In this document: piece by piece, positions 10,845 through 20,750 of the stretch | Numbering within the stretch: the stretch's first letter is position 1 | How the letters are laid out: each line of letters begins with the position of its first letter | Assembly (NCBI GenBank): GCA_028554795.2 | Contig: CM068824.1 | Coordinates: 160,387,630 to 160,451,629 of the forward strand | Source of the DNA: Sinohyriopsis cumingii | Taxonomy: Eukaryota; Mollusca; Bivalvia; Unionida; Unionidae | Direction of reading: 5' to 3' | Length of the DNA: 64,000 bases | Program-made: the position numbers and the translations under genes | Notes under the pieces: model-generated | The model's input: the letters and a program-made list of their open reading frames with translations, nothing else | Told to the model about the DNA's origin: nothing | Database searches by the model: none

Positions 10845-11509
10845 AGTTAATTATCAACTAAAACTGCTGTATATACTCACCTATAACACATACGAGTGTA
10901 AATCAACCCCCTCCCAAACACCCTTTTAGGTCTGCAAACAGCTAATTTCTTTTTTACCCCCTTATGAGTCAGTGTTGTTCTTTGCTTCTTTGCTAATCAA
11001 ATCTGCTTGTAAAGATGGGAGGGGGAAGAAAGATAGAGAGACAAACAGACAGACAGATAATGAACTATTGAATGGTTACCATAATGTTTGATGAAATTGT
11101 AAATATATATTTTCTTCCAACTGCCACAGTGACTGACTTATTTTTCCTTCTCCAAAACAATAAATTAACATTCTGCAGCAGAACTGTTATGCTTCTCTAA
11201 CTTGACTTCATGAGCATTAGGTTTTCTTTACCTAACTGTCTGTGACACTATTAAAGTGAATATCCAAATGAAAAGGTAACTGACAGAACACTAAAATTAA
11301 AAAACTTGGGCAAGATTTAAGTGGAGAGCTAGCTTGGAATATTAGCCACACTTCAATCTTACAGTTTGTGTCATCTCATTAAAGGATAGTCACAAATGAC
11401 AAGGTATGAAGTGTGCACCATGATCACAGTGAGTTGTCAATTGTATGAAATAAACACCTACAGTTAAATGACTGTGAATGAATTAGTTACAGCCCCATCT
11501 CCTAATTAT
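10845..11509. other. no recognised feature (probable intron)
   Basis: AT-rich sequence with a short purine-rich AGACAGACAGACAG run near 11037-11057. No coding or transposon signal seen. Confidence 0.4.
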
Positions 11510-11555
11510 CTTCTTCTTCTTCTTCTTCTTATTATTATTATTATTATTATTATTT
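11510..11555. repeat. (TTC)n(TTA)n microsatellite
   Basis: A run of TTC units followed directly by a run of ATT units. Confidence 0.97.
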
Positions 11556-11760
11556 ACTATATATACTTTTGTGTTTCTTTAGATTGCATTTAAATTTGAT
11601 GATACTGTTTGCATATGAACATCAAAACCTTCAGAATCATTGTGCCAGAAAAAATTCCAACAATAAGTGAATAAAAAATAAGTGGATGCATCCAAACATT
11701 TATTTTTTTTAAAATATAAGCTTTTTATCCAGAAATTGTTTAGGGTCTTACTGGCATAAG

Positions 11761-12015
11761 TCACTTTTCTGGATTATTAGTGATGGCAGCATCTTCATCA
11801 ATGACAGTGGTAATGTTTTGCTTTAAATTGTTTTGCAAGTCATGCATTCTGTACATCAGTAACTGCATTCTGGAGAAACTCTCAGACAATACCACTATAA
11901 GTCTTAAGTTTATGCTATGATATGTTAGGAGTTCCTTTATTGCATGTCCCACCTGTCCCTGAAATGCTGAGATTTCCTGCCTTGCCTGTGTCAATTTCAT
12001 GAGAAAACAGTTCAA
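11761..12015 (-). CDS. possible coding exon with stop, unidentified
   Basis: An 84-codon minus-strand ORF with protein-like composition: helical, including QARQEISAFQGQVGHAIKEL and ending DEDAAITNNPEK before TGA. A possible acceptor (AGCATTTCAG) sits inside it at about 11960, and no good donor is seen before the stop. It could be a terminal exon of an alternative transcript, an exon of gene A with a non-standard boundary, or chance. I do not recognise it. Confidence 0.3.
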   Translation of the reverse strand: MNCFLMKLTQARQEISAFQGQVGHAIKELLTYHSINLRLIVVLSESFSRMQLLMYRMHDLQNNLKQNITTVIDEDAAITNNPEK

Positions 12016-12151
12016 TTCAACTTGACATAGCCTGTCTTAATTTAAATCCTTATACAAAATTTTATTTCAATCCACAGTTTTTCAAAAGCTACTGAACAGA
12101 AGAAAAAAAAACGGATGGTTAAAGAGGTACCATAGCTCCATAACATTTTGG

Positions 12152-12330
12152 GTCCTGCAGTAACTCAGTTAGTAAAGCATCAGACTCACAACAAATCAGT
12201 TCTATACCCAACCTGGCCAACCTAGTCAGCTGCTGCACTTAATCTTTGTGAAAGGCATTTATCTCCCATTTTCCCAACATGATATCGCCAATAATGTTTA
12301 AAGTGCCATTAAAACCAACAAACTATTATA
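12152..12330 (+). mobile_element. tRNA-derived SINE, family 3
   Basis: The segment GTAACTCAGTTAGTAAAGCA TCAGACTC resembles a tRNA A-box region, with a B-box-like CAGTTCTATACCC 13-26 bases downstream. A unique body follows and the element ends near AAAGTGCCATTAAAACCAAC. The head differs from families 1 and 2 (closer to a Lys-type tRNA). It is a single copy in this window, so the boundaries are approximate. Confidence 0.6.
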
Positions 12331-12818
12331 TTTTATAGGACAATGGTGAAAATCTCACTTGACTTCATGCTTCTTGATGCTAAGCCTGATGCCAAATTTC
12401 ATGCCAAACCTAAGTTTTACAAATATTATTTAGCGCAAACAAAATTGAAATGCAAAGTTCTGAGACAAATAGGGGACATAACTTTATATAATTTTGCCAG
12501 AAATATGAAAGTCAAACTGTGTCCACAAAGTCAGCCAATCACAGCCAAGATCACCACATTAATATGCAACAATTTTACTAGTTCTCAAACTTGTATGAAA
12601 TCATGCTATAGGCCATGTGGCATCTCTTGATGGGGTACAAAATGTAATTTTCTCCAGATTTTTAATATTAACTCAGTCATTAGTTGATAAGATTTTTGTG
12701 ATTCACTAGCACTGATATTAAACTGACATGATGTACATAGGTCTGCAGCGCTACCCTTAGCCACTGCACCAATTCTCCCATAGAGATCACACAAGTACTG
12801 CTACTCCAATGGATTATC

Positions 12819-13038
12819 TACCGTATATATTCACTTATAAGATGATTCCAACTGCAAACTGCACAGACCCAGATCTGTTGTATAATGCACCATCAGATCT
12901 GGGTCTGTGCAGTTTGTTAGGAGTAATCAATAGAACAAACAAAACAGACCCTGATCTGTAGGCTCATTATGCTACAGAAGATCAGGATCTATGTTGTTTG
13001 CAGTTTGACTCGACTTATAAGTAAGTATATATATGGTA
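12819..13038. mobile_element. 216-bp foldback MITE, copy 1
   Basis: Bounded by TA on both sides. Terminal inverted repeats of about 40 bp (CCGTATATATTCACTTATAA at the left, the complement of TTATAAGTAAGTATATATAT near the right). Inside is a perfect 21-bp inverted repeat around 12857-12914 (arms containing GCACAGACCCAGATCTG and CAGATCTGGGTCTGTGC), and a second weaker hairpin in the right half. No coding capacity. TA target duplication plus terminal inverted repeats suggest a non-autonomous Tc1/mariner- or PIF-like element, but the superfamily is not established. Confidence 0.85.
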
Positions 13039-13628
13039 TGTGTGACAGCTGTTCCTTTGTATTTACAACCAGTTATATATGAAAATAACAGACAAAAAAA
13101 TTAAAGTTTAAAAACTATAAAGTTCACATACCGGTACTCAAGTGCATACTTATAGTTCAACTCAGGTACTAGTAAGTTTCAGTTTTTATTTTGATTTTCA
13201 CATGTATAAAATTGTATGGGTAATAAAGGTGCAACAAACTGACTTTACACTGCACATTTAATCAAAATCAGATAACAAAAAACTTGTATAGTCTGTACCA
13301 TCCACAAGGCCATCTAATTAGGGCCCATATCACTTTAACCATGTACAATGACTTTCCTGGGTAATGAACTCATATGATATCTTGTTCATATAAAGCTTCA
13401 GAGGGAGTTTATTCCGTATTTATCATAAATAAAGCTTCTAATATGTCCAGTGGGTCAGTCAATCTGAGCAAACATCACTTCAATGATAACAGATATGTGC
13501 ATGTTTTACTGATTGATGAAGTATGCTTAGATCTTAGTGATTAGGAAGTTTAATATAAACATGATTGTGAATAAAGCCTCTAGTTCGTCCACAAAGTCAA
13601 CCAATCTAAGCCAAGAGTTCCTCATTAA

Positions 13629-13846
13629 TACCATATATACCTATAAGATGAGCCCAACTGCAAACTGCACAGATCCAGATCTGCCATTGCATAATGTGCC
13701 AGCAGATCTGGGTTTGTGCAGTTTGTTTGTACTAATCAATAGAAAAAACAAAGAAGATAGACCCTGATTTGCATGTGCATTGTGCTACAGCATATCAGAA
13801 TATTTGTTTGCAGTTTGGCTTGACTTATAAGTGAGTATATACGGTA
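13629..13846. mobile_element. 216-bp foldback MITE, copy 2
   Basis: TA-flanked. The left terminus is CCATATATACCTATAAGATG and the right terminus TTATAAGTGAGTATATACGG. It has the same order of internal hairpins (AGATCCAGATCTG / CAGATCTGGGTTTGTGC). It is in the same orientation as copy 1, about 590 bp away, and the family-1 SINE at 13871 begins 25 bp after it. Confidence 0.85.
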
Positions 13847-13870
13847 TGTACGAAATCCTATGACTTATTA

Positions 13871-14193
13871 GTGTGTGTAAGTGTGATTAAGATTTTTAAC
13901 ATAGCTTTCACAATTTTCCAGTCATATCGCTATGATGTCTGCAGTATGGCAGTTTAAAGTGATGTCTAGCACTGGGGCATCATGCTGCAGACCTGTAGCA
14001 TCATGTCCCACCCAGTCACATTATTCTGACACCAGGCCGACCAGTCCTAACACTAACCTATTAATGCTGAGCCCCTAGCGAGGCAGCTGTTAGCACCATT
14101 TTTAGAAGTCTTTAGTATGACTCTGCCGGGGTTTGAACCCACGACCTCCCGCATCTGGGGCAGAGACTCCAACCACTAGGCCACTGGAGCAGT
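13871..14193 (-). mobile_element. tRNA-derived SINE, family 1, copy b
   Basis: Minus-strand copy with head ACTGCTCCAGTGGCCTAGTG, A box GTGGCCTAGTGGTTGGAG, B box GGGTTCAAACC, the family body (including GGACTGGTCGGCCTGGTGTC) and a short GT/CA tail at 13871-13884. It is nearly full-length relative to the 37242 copy. A target duplication is not evident. Confidence 0.9.
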
Positions 14194-14549
14194 CAGTATG
14201 TTAGATATCTCAGTGATTCAACGTTATACACACAGTATATTTCTGTAAATAAGTAATGCCTACAGAGCACAAACAAGCTTCATTGATAAATACATGAAAG
14301 ATAAGACAGACTCCCATGCCATAAGCTCACAGTCACAACCTCTGACCTTGCAATTAAGTGTCAACTTTCATTTTGGGTATGCATTATGTACTATGACATG
14401 TAGCTAGAAATAGATATCTACACTTTTATTCTGCCACCCCCAGACTCACACCCACACCTTAGCTGCATTCATAATGTAACATCTTCATTTTTATCTACTT
14501 ATCCTCCTAAAACATCATATGATAACCCTCCCATAATCGGAGTTGGAGG

Positions 14550-15159
14550 AAAATGTGACCATTGACCCCAAGGGTGACATTGATGATCTGACCAACACTG
14601 TCATGGGATGAGGGTTACATTGATGATTTGACCTACAATGTCATGTGTGGAGGGTTACATTGATGATTTAACCTACAATGTAATGTGTGGTGGGTCCCAT
14701 TCATAATCTGACCTACCCTTTAATGATTTGATCTCCATTGTCATGTGTGGAGGGTTCATTCATTATCTGACCTACACTGTCATGTGCTGAGGGCTACATT
14801 GATGATCTGACCTACACTGTCATGTGCTGAGGGTTACATTGATGATTTGACCTACACTGTCATGTGTGGAGGGTTACATTGATGATTTGACCTACAATGT
14901 AATGTGTGGAGGGTTCCAATCATTATCTGTCCTACCCTGTCATGTGCTGTGGGTTACATTGATTATCTGACCTACACTGTCATGTGCTGAGAGTTACATT
15001 GATGATCTGAACTACACTGTCATGTGCTGAGGGTTACATTGATGATCTGACCTACACTGTCATGTGCTGAAGGTTACACATATGATCTGATCTACACTGT
15101 CATGTGCTTAGGGTTACATTGATGATCTGACCTACAGTCACATGTTGAGGGTTACATTA
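14550..15159. repeat. 40-bp minisatellite, left block
   Basis: Head-to-tail 40-bp units of the form CTGAGGGTTACATTGATGAT followed by CTGACCTACACTGTCATGTG, with variants. The same array continues at 17525-17949 and 20356-20520. The transposons at 15163 and 17953 split it. Earlier units (14550-14900) are more diverged. Confidence 0.93.
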
Positions 15160-15379
15160 TTACACTGGACAACAAATTTTTACAAAAGTCATGTTACTGA
15201 AATAAAATTAGTCAATTCTTATCAATTTTTATGTGCTGAACATGAATATGACAGTCAAATTGCAAAATTGGCTCTAGTTTTTTTGTAATCTGCAAGAAAT
15301 TAATGTTTACATAACGAAATGCATTCCAATAGTAAAAGGTCAACTGTAATAGCCTACCTATAAAAAATCAAGTCATTGA

Positions 15380-17027
15380 CTACATCTTAGATTTCTTCGC
15401 CTGTCTCTTGTACAGCTGTTTGGGAGCATCTCTGAGGAGTGTCCAGCAGTAGTCAGCCAGCATTGTAGTGGACCATTTTTTCTGGTATCTTTGTTCCATT
15501 GTTGCGATATCTTGATGAAAACGTTCGCCGTGTTCATCACTAACAATACCACAGTTGCTAGGAAAGAAATCCAAATGGGAATGAAGGAAGTGAATCTTTA
15601 GAGACATATTGCAGCCAAGTTTCTTATACTTCATCAACATGTCTTCTACTAGTTCCTTATAGTTTTCTGCCCAAACATTTCCGAGGAAGTTTGTAGAAAC
15701 TTGGCGAAAAGCATTCCATGCTTGTTTCGCGTCACCTTCCAGCAAGTTGTTGAACCGGTCATCTTTGAAAAGCTCTCGAATCTGAGGACCCACAAAAACT
15801 CCCTCTTTAATCTTTGCTTCGCTGAGTCGAGGGAATTTTTCATGCAGGTATCGGAATGCTGGCAAAGTCCGGTCAATGGCTTTCACGAAGTTCTTCATCA
15901 AACCTAGTTTGATGTGAAGGGGTGGTAGCAAGATTTTCTGAGCCTCAACCAGAGCTGGGTGTTGGATATTCTTCTCTCCAATGGCTACATTCTGCCTGTG
16001 AGTCCATTCCTTCCTCATGTAGTACATTTCCCTTGCTCGGCTATCCCACTCGCATAAGAAACACATGTATTTTGTATATCCTTGCTGCAGTCCCATTAAA
16101 AGGGCAACTACCTTCAAATCACCACAGAGGTGCCAGCTGTACTTGTTATACTCAATGGAATTCAGTAGCTGCCTTAAGTTATCGTATGTCTCTTTCATGT
16201 GGACAGCATACGCTACTGGAATAGATGGAAGAATGTTTCCATTGTGCAAAAGCACAGCCTTGAGACTCAGTTTCGAAGAGTCCACAAATAGTCTCCATTC
16301 TTGTGGGTCATGAGTGATTTTTAAAGCATTCATGAGGCCCTCAATATCGGAACAGAATATCAGATTACTTTCCTTTCTGAAGAAAGGCTCCAAATGCTGG
16401 TGGCGCTTTCGATATGCAGTAATTGTGACATCTTCTTCTAGAAGATTCCATTGTTGGAGTCTTGATCCTAGCAATTCTGCCTTGTTCTTTGATAAGTCCA
16501 AATCACGAATCAGGTCATTTAGTTCTTCCTGTGTTATTCTGTGTGGGGTTGATGATGCACCACAGTGAAAATCTGGATCACTGCATGCTGATGGACCAGG
16601 AGAAGAACAGGTCGACTCACCTTTGTCTTCGTCAGATGAATCAAGAGAATATTCTGCTGGAGGTTCTGGAATAGGAAGTCCCTCACCATGTGGAACTGGT
16701 CTCAATGCAGACGGAATGTTTGGGTAGAGGAGGAACCAAGCAGAAGTAACAGTCATTTAGGTGGTTGCTTGGCTCTCTCCACACCATTGGGACTGCAAAC
16801 GGCATTGATGACCTTTTGCAATTCAACCACTGTGAAAGCTGTGTTGTACATGTAGCACAGCATATATGCGGAGCCCAAGGCTTGTCTTGGTCACCAACCT
16901 TGCATCCGAAGTAAAGATGATATGCCTTCTTCACTTGAGAATTGATACTTTTCTTCTGGTTGGCAAATGTCACTTCCCCACAAATATAGCAAAAATTGTC
17001 CGCGGTATTAACACACTTTCGAGGCAT
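15380..17027 (-). pseudogene. CMC-like transposase, frameshifted by a 41-bp deletion
   Basis: The ORF starts at 17027 with the same cysteine-rich N-terminus as copy 2. It loses 41 bp at about 16727 relative to copy 2 and shifts frame, giving a 114-codon N-terminal ORF (16683-17027) and a separate 458-codon remainder (open at 15380-16756). The lost segment covers the Gly-Gly and basic KRKKSR stretch of copy 2 (a possible nuclear localisation signal). Nine coding substitutions against copy 2 change eight residues (for example HLEP/QLEP, VWAE/VRAE, YQKKW/YQGKW, APKQ/APEQ), with no synonymous change seen. The element probably cannot supply transposase, but its ends look intact, so it could move in trans. 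Confidence 0.9.
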
Positions 17028-17150
17028 TACTGTTCTTTATTGTACGTAAATGGATAAAATAATAAGTTTTATGTAACAGTAGCTTGAACTGTCTCGCACA
17101 ACGTCTAAAATATTTTAAATGCTGAACCTATCTGATTGGGCTTTATATAG

Positions 17151-17230
17151 TACACTGCTTACGTCAGCTTCAGCAGCCGCCTGGCATTAGTATAATAGGC
17201 CTACACATGTATAGTACACTGCTGACGTCA
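17151..17230 (-). promoter_or_regulatory. transposase promoter region, copy 1
   Basis: On the minus strand a TATATAAAG box (17151-17159) lies about 125 bp before the transposase ATG. A perfect CRE-type palindrome TGACGTCA (17223-17230) lies about 196 bp before it. The region contains two copies of a phrase with TAGTACACTGCT, ACGTCA, TTCAGCAGCCGC and TGGCATTAGTAT. Transcription factor binding is inferred from sequence only. Confidence 0.5.
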
Positions 17231-17524
17231 ACTTACTTCAGCAGCCGCATGGCATTAGTATTGCATTGCATCAGAAAATGATGCAATCAACTGTGGATGA
17301 TGTGAGCATGATGGTATTATGCAATGTTACATCATTATTCCGGATGTTGCTGCAGTCCTACTGGAGAAATTTACACAGTGAAACATAGAAAATGAGGTAT
17401 ATGAATATCTTCAAAACGAGAGCCAATACAAATTTTTCACGGTTATATTCGTGTTCGGCACACCAAAATACTACAGATTAGGGCCTTTTCAAGTCAGTAA
17501 TGATTTCACTGTTGACCAGTGTTA

Positions 17525-17949
17525 TCTGACCTACACTGTCATATGCTGAGGGTTACATTGATGATCTGATCTATACTGTCATGTGCTGAGTGTTGCATTT
17601 AGGATCTGATCTATACTGTCATGTGCTGAGGGTTACATTGATAGTCTGACCTACAGTTACATGCTGAGGGTTACATTATCTGACCTAGTCACAGGCTGAG
17701 GATTACATTGAGGATCTGATCTATACTGTCATGTGCTGAGGGTCACATTGATGATCTGACCTACAGCCACGTGATGAGGGTTACATTGATGATCTGACCT
17801 ACACTGTCATGTGCTGAGTGTTACATTGATGATCTGACCTATACTGTCATGTGCTGAGGGGTTCATTGAGGATCTGATCTACACTGTTACTTGCTGAGGA
17901 TTACATTGATGATCTGACTTACACTGTCAAGTGCCTAGGGTTACACTGA
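17525..17949. repeat. 40-bp minisatellite, middle block
   Basis: About ten to eleven units of the same 40-bp family as at 14550-15159, lying between the two CMC transposons. One unit reads GGGTTACATTATCTGACC, which resembles the target motif disrupted by the insertions. Confidence 0.93.
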
Positions 17950-18169
17950 TTACACTGGACAACAAATTTTTACAAAAGTCATGTTACTGAAATAAAATTA
18001 GTCAATTCTTATCAATTTTTATGTGCTGAACACGAATATGACAGTCAAATTGCAAAATTGGCTCTAGTTTTTTTGTAATCTGCAAGAAATTAATGTTTAC
18101 ATAACGAAATGCATTCCAATAGTAAAAGGTCAACTGTAATAGCCTACCTATAAAAAATCAAGTCATTGA

Positions 18170-19858
18170 CTACATCTTAGATTTCTTCGCCTGTCTCTTG
18201 TACAGCTGTTCGGGAGCATCTCTGAGGAGTGTCCAGCAGTAGTCAGCCAGCATTGTAGTGGACCATTTTCCCTGGTATCTTTGTTCCATTGTTGCGATAT
18301 CTTGATGAAAACGTTCGCCGTGTTCATCACTAACAATACCACAGTTGCTAGGAAAGAAATCCAAATGGGAATGAAGGAAGTGAATCTTTAGAGACATATT
18401 GCAGCCAAGTTTCTTATACTTCATCAACATGTCTTCTACTAGTTCCTTATAGTTTTCTGCCCTAACATTTCCGAGGAAGTTTGTAGAAACTAGGCGAAAA
18501 GCATTCCATGCTTGTTTCGCGTCACCTTCCAGCAAGTTGTTGAACCGGTCATCTTTGAAAAGCTCTCGAATCTGAGGACCCACAAAAACTCCCTCTTTAA
18601 TCTTTGCTTCGCTGAGTCGAGGGAATTTTTCATGCAGGTATCGGAATGCTGGCAAAGTCCGGTCAATGGCTTTCACGAAGTTCTTCATCAAACCTAGTTT
18701 GATGTGAAGGGGTGGTAGCAAGATTTTCTGAGCCTCAACCAGAGCTGGGTGTTGGATATTCTTCTCTCCAATGGCTACATTCTGCCTGTGAGTCCATTCC
18801 TTCCTCATGTAGTGCATTTCCCTTGCTCGGCTATCCCACTCGCATAAGAAACACATGTATTTTGTATATCCTTGCTGCAGTCCCATTAAAAGGGCAACTA
18901 CCTTCAAATCACCACAGAGGTGCCAGCTGTACTTGTTATACTCAATGGAATTCAGTAGCTGCCTTAAGTTATCGTATGTCTCTTTCATGTGGACAGCATA
19001 CGCTACTGGAATAGATGGAAGAATGTTTCCATTGTGCAAAAGCACAGCCTTGAGACTCAGTTTCGAAGAGTCCACAAATAGTCTCCATTCTTGTGGGTCA
19101 TGAGTGATTTTTAAAGCATTCATGAGGTCCTCAATATCGGAACAGAATATCAGATTACTTTCCTTTCCGAAGAAAGGCTCCAATTGCTGGTGGCGCTTTC
19201 GATATGCAGTAATTGTGACATCTTCTTCTAGAAGATTCCATTGTTGGAGTCTTGATCCTAGCAATTCTGCCTTGTTCTTTGATAAGTCCAAATCACGAAT
19301 CAGGTCATTTAGTTCTTCCTGTGTTATTCTGTGTGGGGTTGATGATGCACCACAGTGAAAATCTGGATCACTGCATGCTGATGGACCAGGAGAAGAACAG
19401 GTCGACTCACCTTTGTCTTCGTCAGATGAATCAAGAGAATATTCTGCTGGAGGTTCTGGAATAGGAAGTCCCTCACCATGTGGAACTGGTCTCAATGCAG
19501 ACGGAATGTTTGGGTAGACTATTCTCGACTTCTTTCGCTTCGTTATTCCGCCGGAAAGAGGAGGAACCAAGCAGAAGTAACAGTCATTTAGGTGGTTGCT
19601 TGGCTCTCTCCACACCATTGGGACTGCAAACGGCATTGATGACCTTTTGCAATTCAACCACTGTGAAAGCTGTGTTGTACATGTAGCACAGCATATATGC
19701 GGAGCCCAAGGCTTGTCTTGGTCACCAACCTTGCATCCGAAGTAAAGATGATATGCCTTCTTCACTTGAGAATTGATACTTTTCTTCTGGTTGGCAAATG
19801 TCACTTCCCCACAAATATAGCAAAAATTGTCCGCGGTATTAACACACTTTCGAGGCAT
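18170..19858 (-). CDS. CMC-like (Chapaev3-type?) transposase, 562 aa
   Basis: Single-exon 562-residue ORF filling most of the transposon. The N-terminus has a zinc-binding-like arrangement: CYIC at 13-16, CCATC at 56-60 and CYFC at 93-96. A basic KRKKSR patch follows at about 107-112, then an acidic Ser-rich linker (about 140-165). The C-terminal half resembles a DDE transposase core: candidate acidic residues are D263 (FVDSSK), D317 (CGDLKVV) and E512/E515 (SDEHGERFH), with CFLC at 336-339 and a conserved HFLHSHLDFFPSNCG block at 493-507. Similar proteins recur, to my recollection, in many copies in cnidarian and arthropod genomes as uncharacterised proteins. The role is excision and insertion of its own element. 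Catalytic assignments are inferred, not tested. Confidence 0.85.
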   Translation of the reverse strand: MPRKCVNTADNFCYICGEVTFANQKKSINSQVKKAYHLYFGCKVGDQDKPWAPHICCATCTTQLSQWLNCKRSSMPFAVPMVWREPSNHLNDCYFCLVPPLSGGITKRKKSRIVYPNIPSALRPVPHGEGLPIPEPPAEYSLDSSDEDKGESTCSSPGPSACSDPDFHCGASSTPHRITQEELNDLIRDLDLSKNKAELLGSRLQQWNLLEEDVTITAYRKRHQQLEPFFGKESNLIFCSDIEDLMNALKITHDPQEWRLFVDSSKLSLKAVLLHNGNILPSIPVAYAVHMKETYDNLRQLLNSIEYNKYSWHLCGDLKVVALLMGLQQGYTKYMCFLCEWDSRAREMHYMRKEWTHRQNVAIGEKNIQHPALVEAQKILLPPLHIKLGLMKNFVKAIDRTLPAFRYLHEKFPRLSEAKIKEGVFVGPQIRELFKDDRFNNLLEGDAKQAWNAFRLVSTNFLGNVRAENYKELVEDMLMKYKKLGCNMSLKIHFLHSHLDFFPSNCGIVSDEHGERFHQDIATMEQRYQGKWSTTMLADYCWTLLRDAPEQLYKRQAKKSKM

Positions 19859-19971
19859 TACTGTTCTTTATTGTACGTAAATGGATAAAATAATAAGTTT
19901 TATGTAACAGTAGCTTGAACTGTCTCGCACAACGTCTAAAATATTTTAAATGCTGAACCTATCTGATTGGG

Positions 19972-20061
19972 CTTTATATAGTACACTGCTTACGTCAGCT
20001 TCAGCAGCCGCCTGGCATTAGTATAATAGGCCTACACATGTATAGTACACTGCTGACGTCA
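19972..20061 (-). promoter_or_regulatory. transposase promoter region, copy 2
   Basis: The same layout as in copy 1: minus-strand TATATAAAG at 19972-19980 and TGACGTCA at 20054-20061, 196 bp before the ATG at 19858. I see no base difference from copy 1 across this region. Confidence 0.5.
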
Positions 20062-20355
20062 ACTTACTTCAGCAGCCGCATGGCATTAGTATTGCATTGC
20101 ATCAGAAAATGATGCAATCAACTGTGGATGATGTGAGCATGATGGTATTATGCAATGTTACATCATTATTCCGGATGTTGCTGCAGTCCTACTGGAGAAA
20201 TTTACACAGTGAAACATAGAAAATGAGGTATATGAATATCTTCAAAACGAGAGCCAATACAAATTTTTCACGGTTATATTCGTGTTCGGCACACCAAAAT
20301 ACTACAGATTAGGGCCTTTTCAAGTCAGTAATGATTTCACTGTTGACCAGTGTTA

Positions 20356-20530
20356 TCTGACCTACTGTGTCATGTGCTGAGTGTTACATTGATGATCTGA
20401 CCAACACTGTCATGTGTTGAGGGTTACATTGATGACCTAACCTACACTGTCATATGCTGAGGGTTACATTGATTATCTGACCTACACTGTCATATGCTGA
20501 GGGTTACATTGATTATCTGTCAAGTGCTCA
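20356..20530. repeat. 40-bp minisatellite, right block
   Basis: About four units (TGAGGGTTACATTGATTATC etc.) closing the array interrupted by the two transposons. A short GATGGACAGATTGATACATG-type GA-rich patch follows at about 20600-20680. Confidence 0.9.
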
Positions 20531-20750
20531 TCCTCCTACATCATATGAAACTACCTAAACTGGTTTACACTGAATTTAGATTACCAGTTTAACACATTAA
20601 CAGATGGACAGATTGATACATGGATGGATGGACACTTTGATGATCAGACAGATGGATTGTCCATCAACAGATGGATATGACCTATCACAAAATAAATGCA
20701 AAAGTGCAGATATAACATGTCTTTCAATGAAATCCCCTTGTCAATATTAA

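Larger units (their letters stand above)
15163..17521 (-). mobile_element. CMC-type DNA transposon, copy 1 (2359 bp, disabled)
   Basis: Termini are CACTGG and CCAGTG, flanked on both sides by TTA (15160-15162 and 17522-17524). Terminal inverted repeats are long and imperfect: besides ACACTGGWCAACA at the tips, a subterminal block with TGTGCTGAACATGAATATGA and TTGGCTCT near 15230-15285 matches the complement of the right end near 17400-17465. CACTR-type tips with a 3-bp target duplication are characteristic of the CACTA/Mirage/Chapaev (CMC) group; Chapaev3-like is my best guess. It differs from copy 2 by ten substitutions and a 41-bp deletion that breaks the transposase. Confidence 0.88.
17953..20352 (-). 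mobile_element. CMC-type DNA transposon, copy 2 (2400 bp, apparently intact)
   Basis: The same CACTGG/CCAGTG tips, flanked by TTA at 17950-17952 and 20353-20355 inside the 40-bp array (empty-site units read GATTATCTGACC). Full-length transposase ORF, promoter block and both long inverted repeats are present, so this copy could be autonomous. Identity with copy 1 is about 99.6% outside the deletion, while the array sequence immediately flanking the two copies differs clearly more. CpG content is much higher than in surrounding DNA, as expected for a recent arrival in a CpG-depleted region. Confidence 0.9.

Noticed and set aside
15701..16674. Plus-strand ORFs of 60-100 codons across the transposase (and the same at 18512-19888)
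   Set aside because: Antisense shadows of the transposase frame, duplicated in both copies.
15163..20352. Segmental duplication as the sole explanation for the two transposon copies
   Set aside because: Each copy has its own TTA duplication and the adjacent array differs much more than the elements. Kept as an alternative, but less likely.
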